Source: Hominenteromicrobium mulieris
GTDB lineage: Bacteria; Bacillota; Clostridia; Oscillospirales; Acutalibacteraceae
NCBI RefSeq assembly: GCF_020687165.1
Contig: NZ_JAJEQC010000001.1
Direction: 5' to 3' (one strand)
DNA length: 64,000 bases
The position numbers were made by a program, and so were the translations under genes. Shown piece by piece: positions 51,649-59,699 of the stretch. Numbering within the stretch: position 1 is the stretch's first letter; every line of letters starts with the position of its first letter. The notes beneath the pieces were generated by a model. That model did not search any database, had not been told where the DNA came from, and saw only the letters and a list, made by a program, of their open reading frames with translations.

Positions 51649-51683
51649 AGGGGCGTGCCGAAACCGGTGCGCCCCTTCCCCTT
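51649..51683 (+). terminator. Hairpin within the transfer operon
   Basis: AAGGGGCG and CGCCCCTT form a strong stem; the downstream sequence is TCCCCTTAATAAG rather than a clean T-run, so it may attenuate or stabilise an RNA end rather than terminate. Confidence 0.45.
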
Positions 51684-51736
51684 AATAAGTTATTATTGGG
51701 AGCCAAGCATCGGCTTCCGATGGAAAGGAACGCGCT

Positions 51737-52039
51737 ATGACATACGACACTACGGAAGCAGTAGCTAAGTTTCTGTCCGGCTTCCAGATGAAGATTACGA
51801 ACCGGGAAAGGGACACCGTTGCCCCTGACTACTACGTGAAATACTCGCTCACCCTCACCAAAGGCGGAAAGGACTTCTCCACCACCTTCGTATCTGACCC
51901 GAGGGCTTTTGGGGAGCCGACTGTCACGCAGGTCTTCTCCGCCCTATCGCGCTTCGCCCTCCCGGAGAACAGGAAAGCCGCCCTCAATGTGATTCGGAAA
52001 CTGAATGAGTCGAGAGACAGCAACGACAACGCCCTTTAG
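51737..52039 (+). CDS. Small ICE protein of unknown function
   Basis: The 100-residue protein starts behind GGAAAGGAAC and is predicted mixed alpha/beta, with YYVKYSLTLTKGGKDFSTTF in the middle and a helix with LSRFALPENRKAALNVIRKL near the end. I recognise no family. Its position between the channel genes and the tagged proteins marks the start of the accessory part of the operon. Confidence 0.5.
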   Translation: MTYDTTEAVAKFLSGFQMKITNRERDTVAPDYYVKYSLTLTKGGKDFSTTFVSDPRAFGEPTVTQVFSALSRFALPENRKAALNVIRKLNESRDSNDNAL

Positions 52040-52068
52040 GCGTTTTCGGCAAGAAAGGAGAAATGAAC

Positions 52069-52308
52069 ATGGCAGAAGATTTCGGTGACAGCACGGGAAG
52101 CGGCCTTGTGAATACCGCAGGGCAGGCCGTAAAAGAGGTCGTTCAGGCCGTCGTGACAAAGGGTGCGGGCATCGGAGGAAAGGGCGGTGGCGGTATCTCC
52201 CTCTCCGGGGAAGCCAAGGACATGATGGCAGCTTCCAAACAGCTTGCAGGCGCATCTGCCGCACCTTTCCGCGAGCATCTGGTCGCAAAGCCCGACCTCT
52301 CCCGTTAG
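52069..52308 (+). CDS. Small glycine-rich ICE protein with C-terminal GEAKDM tag
   Basis: The 79-residue protein is almost only signals. Its start MAEDFGDSTGSGLVNTAG echoes MAQDFGDDMGNAL of the 490-residue protein at 40128, and SLSGEAKDM at 44-52 is the shared motif, 27 residues from the end. Between them is a short glycine-rich linker (GAGIGGKGGGG). The ATG at 52069 fits AAGGAG better than one six bases upstream. It looks like the two ends of the larger protein without the middle, so it may compete for or deliver to the same partner. Confidence 0.6.
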   Translation: MAEDFGDSTGSGLVNTAGQAVKEVVQAVVTKGAGIGGKGGGGISLSGEAKDMMAASKQLAGASAAPFREHLVAKPDLSR

Positions 52309-52357
52309 ATAGAACCACAGAAAGCCAGCAAACCGCACAACCAGAAACACAGAAAGG

Positions 52358-53329
52358 ATGATTGCCATACCAGATAACGACTTCTGGATTGGGCAGGAGC
52401 AGATTCCCGTTGACCTCTCCCTCCTGCTCACCTACTCCAACGATGAGGATTACTGGTACGCTCCGGGGGAGTATGCGCTCAGGGTCTATACCGTCGATAC
52501 CCTGAACACCAACTTCGCCCGTCCCTGCTTCGCGCTCGGTGAGCGCACGTCCGACCCGGAGATGGAGGATGTTTCCGGTGCTATCGAGAACACCCTCCAC
52601 GAACTTCTCGATTCCGGTGCGACCCCCGAGGACGTGTACCGCATCATGGGACTCGTTAAGGAGAGCGAGCTTTCCCCCGAGACCAAGGAAGCTGACAGCT
52701 ATCTTCCCATCGACCTCGGCTATTGCATCGACGGAAATATCGTCTCCTATGAAGCGGTGCCGGAGAGCGTTGCAACGGTGCCTGAAAACGTAGACTACCC
52801 ACGTTACGCGGAAGCGATGGAGAGCCATGTGCCGCTTCCCATCGCTACGCAGATTGCCAAGCATGATTTCTCTCACAGGCAGGCGGATATCCTCATGGAA
52901 GCCGCCCGCAGCCCGCACGTCTCGCCCGAGACGCTTGAGACGATAGCCGACAAGACCCTTTCGTCCGGTAAGATGCGCGGTCTTCTGGATATCGCTTCTG
53001 TCGGCAAGAACCCCCTCGATTTTCGCAATATGGACGAGCAGACACTTAAGGCGGCTGTTTCCGTGCTGTTCCACGGCGGCAAAGACCTCCCCGTGACGGA
53101 GCTTGACCTTGCGCAGCTGCGTTCGGTAGACCTCGCGCTGATGGACGGGGCTTCCCCCGCCGAAGCCATGCGTGCAGCCGAGAAGTCTGCATCCGCCGAG
53201 CCGGAAGCGACTGCCGCATCTCTCGCATCCGAAGCTCGCGATGCGAAGGCTGCTCGCACCGAACTCGATAGCCAGCCGGAGACGAAGGATGCCCCGACAC
53301 GCGCGGAAAAGGCAGATGGCTCCCTGTGA
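52358..53329 (+). CDS. ICE helical-repeat protein with C-terminal SEARDA tag
   Basis: The protein is about 320 residues. The N-terminal 100 residues (FWIGQEQIPVDLSLLLTYSN) are of unknown fold. The middle (about 150-280) is made of short helical repeats and includes FHGGKDLPVTELDLAQLRSV, which resembles AHGGSDLPVERLSRSQLLTI of the next gene's product, so the two are paralogues. SLASEARDA at 288-296 is the shared motif, 27 residues from the end. The only in-frame ATG (52358) is fused to its ribosome site AGAAAGG; by comparison with neighbours an ATA at 52367 would be the better-placed start. Confidence 0.55.
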   Translation: MIAIPDNDFWIGQEQIPVDLSLLLTYSNDEDYWYAPGEYALRVYTVDTLNTNFARPCFALGERTSDPEMEDVSGAIENTLHELLDSGATPEDVYRIMGLVKESELSPETKEADSYLPIDLGYCIDGNIVSYEAVPESVATVPENVDYPRYAEAMESHVPLPIATQIAKHDFSHRQADILMEAARSPHVSPETLETIADKTLSSGKMRGLLDIASVGKNPLDFRNMDEQTLKAAVSVLFHGGKDLPVTELDLAQLRSVDLALMDGASPAEAMRAAEKSASAEPEATAASLASEARDAKAARTELDSQPETKDAPTRAEKADGSL

Positions 53330-53363
53330 CAAAGCCGTTTCATGGGCAGAAAGGAGGACACCT

Positions 53364-54467
53364 ATGACACCTGACGGAAAAACATTCGACCCGGAAACCG
53401 TTACCGACAAACAGCTCGTTCAGTACGAACAGGCCATCGACCGTGGCCTAACCGAAGCCGACGCGATGCGCCTGACCGAACACGAGTACAACGGCTTTCA
53501 GGCCAATGCCATCATCGCCGCCGCGCTGAACCCGGCGGTGGGAGAAGACGTGCTGGATGCTCTCGCGACCCCCAAGTACACCGCAGCGCAGATGACGGCC
53601 ATCGCGAAAATCGCCATCAGGGGCGGAGACTTCGCACGCTTCCTAGACCCGCAGATGGACGCACGGCGCATGGAAGCCGCCTATCTGGTCGTGGCGCACG
53701 GTGGGAGCGACTTGCCTGTGGAACGTCTCTCCCGCTCCCAGCTGCTCACCATCAACAACATCCTTCTGCAAGGCCTTCTCCCCTATGAGACCGTCCGCGC
53801 CATCGCGAAGCCCGCGTTTACCCCTGAGAGCATGGAGGTCATCGCCGCCGCCATGGAAAACGCACGCCATGACCCCTATACCGGTGAGCACTCGCTGACC
53901 GAAGCGCAGGTGGCGCGTATCATGAACCCGGAATACAGACCGGAGCAGCAAATCGCGCTTCTTACCGCCATGCGCGGGCAGACCCCGGTTGCAGACCTGA
54001 GCGATGCGGACTTTGCGGGGCTGTTCCCGGCTTCCCTTTCCGTAGAGCAGATGAGCGCCTGTGCCTATGCTGTGAACCGGTGCGGGTATAACACGCCACT
54101 TCTCATGATGACCATGCAGGCGTGCGCGGACATGAACGTGCAACAGCTCATGGCCGTCTTCGATGCAACGGCCGCAGAGTTTTCCGATGCCACTATGGCA
54201 AAGGTCTCCACAATCCTTATGCACACCCCAACCCTTACCTCCCAGCAGATGCGCTACCTGCTCGCGGAAGCTAGGGACGGCACCCCGTTTCCGGCTCTGG
54301 AATCCATGAAGGAGCATCTGCTGGCACAGGCGGAACCCGAGAAGGCACAAGTTACCGAAACCGGTATCAAGTCTGAGTCCCGTGACATGGCATCCGGCAA
54401 GGAAGCGCTTGCGGCGGATGCACCTGCAAGGGATGCGCCCGGAAAGGATAACCAGAACATCGGATAG
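53364..54467 (+). CDS. ICE helical-repeat protein with C-terminal SESRDM tag
   Basis: The 367-residue protein starts MTPDGKTFDPETVTDKQLVQ after GAAAGGAGG. It consists of many short helical units (for example LTEADAMRLTEHEYNGFQAN, LSVEQMSACAYAVNRCGYNT, LTSQQMRYLLAEARDGTPFP). Such repeats are seen in large ICE and phage-delivered proteins and serve as protein-binding scaffolds. IKSESRDMASGKEAL, with SESRDM at 337-342, places the shared motif 25 residues from the end. It has no catalytic motif that I can see. Paralogous to the preceding protein in the middle part. Confidence 0.6.
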   Translation: MTPDGKTFDPETVTDKQLVQYEQAIDRGLTEADAMRLTEHEYNGFQANAIIAAALNPAVGEDVLDALATPKYTAAQMTAIAKIAIRGGDFARFLDPQMDARRMEAAYLVVAHGGSDLPVERLSRSQLLTINNILLQGLLPYETVRAIAKPAFTPESMEVIAAAMENARHDPYTGEHSLTEAQVARIMNPEYRPEQQIALLTAMRGQTPVADLSDADFAGLFPASLSVEQMSACAYAVNRCGYNTPLLMMTMQACADMNVQQLMAVFDATAAEFSDATMAKVSTILMHTPTLTSQQMRYLLAEARDGTPFPALESMKEHLLAQAEPEKAQVTETGIKSESRDMASGKEALAADAPARDAPGKDNQNIG

Positions 54468-54561
54468 AACCCGAAGTGACAAAAAATAGAAAGACAGGAT
54501 GCCGCATCCCGTATGGGAGCGGCATCTCCACAAATGCGAAAAAGAACGGGAGGTGCGAATG

Positions 54562-55308
54562 ATGAAAGCAGAAAAAGGCTCCGAGATTATCACGACCATC
54601 TGCCAGTACGAGAACTCCGTGGCAATGCCGGATAATGAACGCCTGACCTATCTCGACACGTGCGGCATCGCCCGCCTTAAGGATGGGAACGGAAATGTAA
54701 AAGCACAAGAAGCCTATGCGAACAGATGCAGCGAGTACCTGCGGTTCGGACACGAAGTTGACCTTGCCGCCTGCGGCGCATACAGCCCCTACGATGCCCT
54801 GAAAGTCTGCGACACGCCGGAGATATTCTTAAAGACCGGGTTCGCGCAGCGCCCCATGCTCTACACGCAGAAGCATCTCTTTCAGGCTCTCACGCCGAAA
54901 TCCGATTACAACCCCCACCGGCACGGCTTCTCCATCGAACAGGTAAAGCGCTTTCCCGAGCTTCTTGCTTCCCCGGTGGTTCTCGCCAACAGCCCGACCA
55001 GGGACGATGTTCTGCTTGCCATCCTTCTCGCGACCGATGCCTACGACACCCCGCTCATCGCGGGCATCAAGCCGGACGGCACGGGAAACTACGGGGAGCG
55101 CGAAGTGGAGACGAATATGGTCTTGAGCGTCTACAGCAGGCAGAACTTCATCCGTTACTTCGCCCTGTTACGGGATATGGATGCCTTCGTGTTCGTAAGC
55201 GGCAGGAAAATCGAAGCGCTTGAAGACCTATCCGGGCTTCCGCTTGCGGAAAATTGCTTCGGTCTCGATATTGACAGGATTCTGCAACGTCCGAAGTGCC
55301 TTGGATAG
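54562..55308 (+). CDS. ICE protein with a MuF-C/PBECR-like domain
   Basis: The 248-residue protein starts MKAEKGSEIITTICQYENSV; GGGAGGTGCG precedes it. The middle and C-terminus (about 105-215: FSIEQVKRFPELLASPVVLA, then LLATDAYDTPLIAGIKPDG and ETNMVLSVYSRQNF) follow the pattern of MuF-C-type domains found in phage and ICE polyvalent proteins and related to barnase/EndoU/RelE-like nucleases. Whether it is catalytic cannot be judged. Such domains commonly travel with delivered proteins. It lacks the GEARDM tag. Confidence 0.5.
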   Translation: MKAEKGSEIITTICQYENSVAMPDNERLTYLDTCGIARLKDGNGNVKAQEAYANRCSEYLRFGHEVDLAACGAYSPYDALKVCDTPEIFLKTGFAQRPMLYTQKHLFQALTPKSDYNPHRHGFSIEQVKRFPELLASPVVLANSPTRDDVLLAILLATDAYDTPLIAGIKPDGTGNYGEREVETNMVLSVYSRQNFIRYFALLRDMDAFVFVSGRKIEALEDLSGLPLAENCFGLDIDRILQRPKCLG

Positions 55309-55332
55309 ATACGGGTCAGGAGATTTCAAAGC

Positions 55333-56004
55333 ATGTTCTTCAAGAAGAAAAAAGGGAAAACACCGAAAACCTCGAACAGGAAGGTCGTTCCTAACATGAA
55401 GCCCATCGAAGAGCTTAGAACCAATAAGGATGTTGCCGAATGGTGCCGCGATTTTCTGCGCATCACGGACGAGCTTTCGCCAGAGCTTGCGATTGCCGAC
55501 CGTGCGGAACGCAACTATCTCATGGCACTCGTCGGGTTTCTCGTGGAATGGTGCCCGCGCAAAGACCTCTCTTTGGAAAGCTTAGCCGCACTCCTCTCCC
55601 TTGCGGAAGCGCGTGAAAACGACGAGAACTTCAAGTCCGCCCTCGACCTTATGTTCGTCCAAATTGAAGAAGGAGAAGCATACAGGTATGTAGCGGAATA
55701 CCATCAGTATCTTTGGGTGCCGAGCAAGTACAGGCGAAACTCCGACGGCATGAAACCGGCAGACCGCAAAGGACTCATCGGCAGCGAGGACTTCGCCCTG
55801 CTCTGTTGGGACTCGGTAAATCATCTTCCGGCCATCCGTCGCATCTCCCTCAAAGCGAGCCTGACCTCCCGTCTCATCGACTTTAAGTACCTACGCGAAG
55901 CCGAAGCGCCCGCCTATACCCATGGAGTTTCAAACGATATCTTCGACCATGAGTTCGATGATGACGATGACGATATCCCCGCCTTTTCATTCCCAGAAGC
56001 CTAG
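55333..56004 (+). CDS. Second stand-alone paralogue of the VirD4 all-alpha domain
   Basis: The 223-residue protein has a basic N-terminus (FFKKKKGKTPKTSNRK) and then LLSLAEARENDENFKSALDL followed by MFVQIEEG, nearly identical to the coupling protein's all-alpha domain. The match continues with WVPSKYRRNSDGMKPADRKG and SEDFALL against WVPSKFKRNSDGVKPADCGG and DEDFALM. Walker motifs are absent. The end is an acidic run (FDDDDDDIP). Identity is much clearer than for the protein at 41612, so this is a later copy. It probably engages the same substrates or replaces the domain in a complex. Confidence 0.68.
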   Translation: MFFKKKKGKTPKTSNRKVVPNMKPIEELRTNKDVAEWCRDFLRITDELSPELAIADRAERNYLMALVGFLVEWCPRKDLSLESLAALLSLAEARENDENFKSALDLMFVQIEEGEAYRYVAEYHQYLWVPSKYRRNSDGMKPADRKGLIGSEDFALLCWDSVNHLPAIRRISLKASLTSRLIDFKYLREAEAPAYTHGVSNDIFDHEFDDDDDDIPAFSFPEA

Positions 56005-56028
56005 CAAACCAGAAAGGAAGGAAACCAT

Positions 56029-58215
56029 ATGAGCAAATTAGTCATCGCGGAAAAGCCGATGCTCGCCCGCGATATCGCCCGCGCCATCACGGGAAAAGAG
56101 GTGTCCGAAAGCGCCCGCCTTCCCATCTCGGGAAACGGCTACACGGTCTGTGCCTGCTCCGGCCACCTTTTGGAACTGGTAAAACCGGATGCCATCGACC
56201 CAAAATGGGGAATGCCTTGGAGCCTTGATGTACTCCCTATCGAGGTTCACGACTGGCCGAAGGAACCGGCGGTCGATAAGAAGACCGGAGAGAGCAAGAA
56301 GCCCCTCATAGACCAGATTGCGGGACTCCTTAAAACTTGCGATTCCGTCATCGCCGCCGGTGACCCGGACGATGAGGGGCAGCTTATCGTGGACGAGCTT
56401 TTGGACTACCTCGGCTACGCCGGTAAGGTCGAGCGCGTCTACGTGAACGACAACATCGAGAAGAATATCGTGAAGGCATTCGACAAGCTCGTGCCCAACG
56501 ACTCCTGCCGAGGTGCTGGCAATGCCGCCTATGCCCGACAGATGGCGGATATGTGCTTCGGCGTGAACGAGACGAGACTCGCCACCAAGCGTCTTGACGG
56601 CCTGTTCACCGTCGGACGCGTGCAGACCCCGACGCTGGGGCTTGTGGTGAAACGCGACGAAGCCATCGCCCGCCACGTCACCCGAAAGTTCTACGAGCTG
56701 TTTGCAAGCGGTGATTCGGATGCCGGAGAACTCACCTTCAAGTATCTGCCGGGAAAGGAGCTGCTTGCCGGTGAGAAGCATCTGTTCGAGCGGCATACGC
56801 TGGAAGCCCTTAAGGAAAAGCTCGACGGACGCGACCTGCACTTTGAAACGACCGTATCGAAAAAGCAGGAGAACCCGCCGCTTCCCTACAACTTGACCGT
56901 GCTGCTTTCCGACATGAGCGAGCGCTTCGGCTTCACTGCCGCCGAGACTCAGCAAATTACGCAGGATTTGCGTGATAAGTACAAAGCCATCACCTACAAC
57001 CGCTCCGATTCCCAATACCTCAAGGAAGAGCACCGAGAGCAGGCACCGGCAGTCCTTGCGCAGGCGATGAAGAACCTCGGCGTGCGCTGGCCTTTGGATT
57101 ACCGGCTCCACTCCAAGGCGTTCAACGATGGGAACGTGACCGCCCACCATGGCATCATCCCGCAGGAAGCGGATATACCCGTTTCCGCGATGGAACCGGA
57201 CGAAGCCAAGGTCTACACCGCCATCTGCGAGCGCTATGCGGTGCAATTTCTTCCTCCCGCCGTGTACGACGTGAGCGAGAGCACGGTAAGCGTGGACGGC
57301 GGAACGCTTAAGCTCACCGCGAAGCGCCTTTCGGACGCGGGGTTCACGGCTGTCTTCCCGAACATCTCGAACAGCCGCGTCAGAGAGGATTCCGATACGG
57401 GGAACCCATGGGTTCCCGCAGGAAGCCACACCCTTGCCGGTATCTCCTGTTCAATCACGGAAGGGGAGACCACCCCGCCCGCACCCTATACGGAGGGCAC
57501 CCTCATCACAGACATGGCATCCATCGCGAAGTACGTCAAAGACCCGGAAATCCGGGAAATCCTTAAGCGTAAGGATGACGGCAAGAAGGGCGAACACGGC
57601 GGTATCGGAACGACGGCCACCCGCTCCTCCATCATCGAGGGTCTGAAAACCCGTGGCTACCTTGAGGAACGAAAGGGAAAGGTTCGAGCGACCGATAAGG
57701 CCAAGGCGTTCTACGCACTCCTCCCGCCGGAGATTCGCGGTGCAGACGTGACCGCAAGATGGTGGCTCATCCAACAGGATATCGCAGACGGCAAGGCGGA
57801 CGTGAACGCCCTGCAAGATTCCGTCATCGAGGTCTTCAATCACCACCGCGAGACCGCCTACGTGGGCGCATCCATCGCAGGTGCCGGAAAGACCGTAGTG
57901 GGCAAGTGTCCGAGGTGCGGCAAGGACGTTATAAAGACCGGCTCCATCTACGCCTGCTCCTCCATCAAGAACGAGAAGCAGGAGGACGGCACTTGGAAGG
58001 AGGTCGCGGGCTGCGGGTTCAAGCTGTTCGGCTTCTGCACCAAGAAGTTCACCGAGAAGCAGGCCGCATCCCTTCTTGACGGGAAGGCAGTCTCGCTAAG
58101 GGGCTGCAAGTCCAAGGCCGGGAAGACCTTCGATTGCACAGTCGTTCTTCAAAAGGACGGGTCGGTAGAACCTATTTTCACACCGAGAAAACCCACGAAA
58201 AAAGGCCGCAGGTAG
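56029..58215 (+). CDS. topB: DNA topoisomerase III (type IA)
   Basis: The 728-residue enzyme starts MSKLVIAEKPMLARDIARAI with the TOPRIM domain (AAGDPDDEGQLIVDELLDYL). The catalytic tyrosine is in AITYNRSDSQYLKEEH (near 323). Domain III and the DNA gate follow, and a C-terminal zinc-binding part begins CPRCGKDVIKTGSIYACSS. Plasmid and ICE TopB relax or decatenate DNA during transfer replication, and topB is a standard gene of Tn1549-like elements. AGAAAGGAAGG precedes the ATG. Confidence 0.95.
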   Translation: MSKLVIAEKPMLARDIARAITGKEVSESARLPISGNGYTVCACSGHLLELVKPDAIDPKWGMPWSLDVLPIEVHDWPKEPAVDKKTGESKKPLIDQIAGLLKTCDSVIAAGDPDDEGQLIVDELLDYLGYAGKVERVYVNDNIEKNIVKAFDKLVPNDSCRGAGNAAYARQMADMCFGVNETRLATKRLDGLFTVGRVQTPTLGLVVKRDEAIARHVTRKFYELFASGDSDAGELTFKYLPGKELLAGEKHLFERHTLEALKEKLDGRDLHFETTVSKKQENPPLPYNLTVLLSDMSERFGFTAAETQQITQDLRDKYKAITYNRSDSQYLKEEHREQAPAVLAQAMKNLGVRWPLDYRLHSKAFNDGNVTAHHGIIPQEADIPVSAMEPDEAKVYTAICERYAVQFLPPAVYDVSESTVSVDGGTLKLTAKRLSDAGFTAVFPNISNSRVREDSDTGNPWVPAGSHTLAGISCSITEGETTPPAPYTEGTLITDMASIAKYVKDPEIREILKRKDDGKKGEHGGIGTTATRSSIIEGLKTRGYLEERKGKVRATDKAKAFYALLPPEIRGADVTARWWLIQQDIADGKADVNALQDSVIEVFNHHRETAYVGASIAGAGKTVVGKCPRCGKDVIKTGSIYACSSIKNEKQEDGTWKEVAGCGFKLFGFCTKKFTEKQAASLLDGKAVSLRGCKSKAGKTFDCTVVLQKDGSVEPIFTPRKPTKKGRR

Positions 58216-58236
58216 CGGCAGAAAGGAAGGAATGAC

Positions 58237-58995
58237 ATGGCAACACTCCTATCACCGGATATGCTTCCCGAGGATATTCGGAACATGGATTTCGGGCAGG
58301 CTTCCATGCCCCACGCGCCAGAAGCCCAGACCCCGGAAGTGCCCTACGATACGACCACATCCGCACCAGACCGCCCTGCCATACCGCTCTCCCCGGACAT
58401 GCTTTCCGGGAACCTGCGAGGAAACGACAGTGAGAAATCGGGCATCGAGTTCTCCTTCGATGCCTTCGGATACACCCAGCAGGTCGAGCTTGTACAGGAG
58501 TCCTATGCGGACGGAAACCTTGCAGTGACCGCCTATCTCTCCGACCCGACCGACGAATCGTTCGGACAGCCTTGGAGCAGCGTCACCGTGAACTTCGGTT
58601 CCCCGCTGCAACAGGACGCGACCGTTTTCCTCGACACCAATAACATGGGAGAAGCGATGCTCTCGAAAATCTCCCAGCTCGGAGCCTTCACCGGCCAGTT
58701 CATGCGTTCGGGATTCTGCTCCTACCCGGCCTTCACCTTCGATACCGAAGTCATGGACAACATGCGCGACTTAAACGAGTTTGTATCGGCAGACCACAGC
58801 AGCCTTGCCGAGATGCGGGGCGCGTGCCACGCGGCACTCGAAAACGTATACGGCAGCGAGTTCACGGATGCCTTGGAAAGCGGTTACGACCTGAACGCCG
58901 AATCCCATGACTGCGCTTCCGGAAGCGCCGTGCTCGAAACCTGCGATACGACCCGTGCGGAACAACCTATGAACCATGCGAAGGGGGTGCGATAG
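58237..58995 (+). CDS. DUF4313-like ICE protein with a degenerate C-terminal tag
   Basis: The 252-residue protein has an N-terminal pair of LSPDML motifs (about residues 5 and 50) in a Pro-rich region. The core (about 75-175: FDAFGYTQQVELVQESYADG, then FLDTNNMGEAMLSKI and SGFCSYPAFTFDTEVM) fits the DUF4313 domain of ICEs, whose role is unknown. Near the end LNAESHDCASG (about 219-229) resembles the SESRDMASG form of the shared tag, and Cys226 lies 26 residues from the end as in the true tags. AGAAAGGAAGG precedes the ATG. Confidence 0.58.
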   Translation: MATLLSPDMLPEDIRNMDFGQASMPHAPEAQTPEVPYDTTTSAPDRPAIPLSPDMLSGNLRGNDSEKSGIEFSFDAFGYTQQVELVQESYADGNLAVTAYLSDPTDESFGQPWSSVTVNFGSPLQQDATVFLDTNNMGEAMLSKISQLGAFTGQFMRSGFCSYPAFTFDTEVMDNMRDLNEFVSADHSSLAEMRGACHAALENVYGSEFTDALESGYDLNAESHDCASGSAVLETCDTTRAEQPMNHAKGVR

Positions 58996-59144
58996 GCATG
59001 AGCCGCTTTCACTCGAACCGGACTTGCATCCGTTCGCCGACAGCTATCCCAAGCAGCCAAAACACACCATTGTGCTAAAATCGGGAACCGTATACACACC
59101 GCGCGGGACTACCCGTTCCGCACAGACAGAAAGGATGAAAAAAC

Positions 59145-59675
59145 ATGCCCAAGAAGACACCGGAGCCAGAGCAGGCTCCCAAGGCAGACAACTACGCCAA
59201 AATCAACATGCCCGCCGCCTTCCTCACGCCCCACGACATTCAGACAAGTGACGGGCGCACCTTCGAGAAGTGCTTCGTTTCCTTCCCCAAGGGGACGAAA
59301 GTGAACGGCATCGACGTGAGCGGCTTCTCAACCGATGTGTTCCTCTCCAACTACATGAAGAAGGACATGCTTGAGAAGGGACGCGCCACGGTCTCGTTCA
59401 AGAAGGACGAGCCGGTGCCCATCTGGACGGGGAAGAAGGACGATGCCGAACACCCGTATCAGCGCTATGAGGTGAAGGCCACCGACCTCACCCACGCACT
59501 CAAGGTGGCGCAGGACTCCTATAAGGCCGAAAAAGCCGCAGAGCGTGCCGCCGCAAAGGACGGCGTGAGCCTTGCGGGCGAAGCGCGCGACATGGAGACC
59601 GGGAAGGACGCGCTCGCAGGCGATGACCCCGCCAAGTCCACCAAGTCGCGAACCGGACAGGATATTGCCCAGTAG
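59145..59675 (+). CDS. ICE protein of unknown fold with C-terminal GEARDM tag
   Basis: The 176-residue protein starts behind AGAAAGGATG. The core (about 20-120) is beta-rich (FEKCFVSFPKGTKVNGIDVS, then GRATVSFKKDEPVPIWTG), perhaps an OB-like fold. A helix with KAEKAAERAAAKDG connects to SLAGEARDM at 142-150, the shared motif at 26 residues from the end (tail ETGKDALAGDDPAKS...). No known domain recognised. A 150-bp non-coding gap precedes it. Confidence 0.58.
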   Translation: MPKKTPEPEQAPKADNYAKINMPAAFLTPHDIQTSDGRTFEKCFVSFPKGTKVNGIDVSGFSTDVFLSNYMKKDMLEKGRATVSFKKDEPVPIWTGKKDDAEHPYQRYEVKATDLTHALKVAQDSYKAEKAAERAAAKDGVSLAGEARDMETGKDALAGDDPAKSTKSRTGQDIAQ

Positions 59676-59699
59676 TACAGAGGAAAGAGGTGACAGTCC

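Noticed and set aside
51944..53410. Minus-strand open frame spanning several ICE genes
   Set aside because: It crosses the gaps between three tagged genes with good ribosome sites and has no recognisable protein; the strand bias of the operon argues against it.
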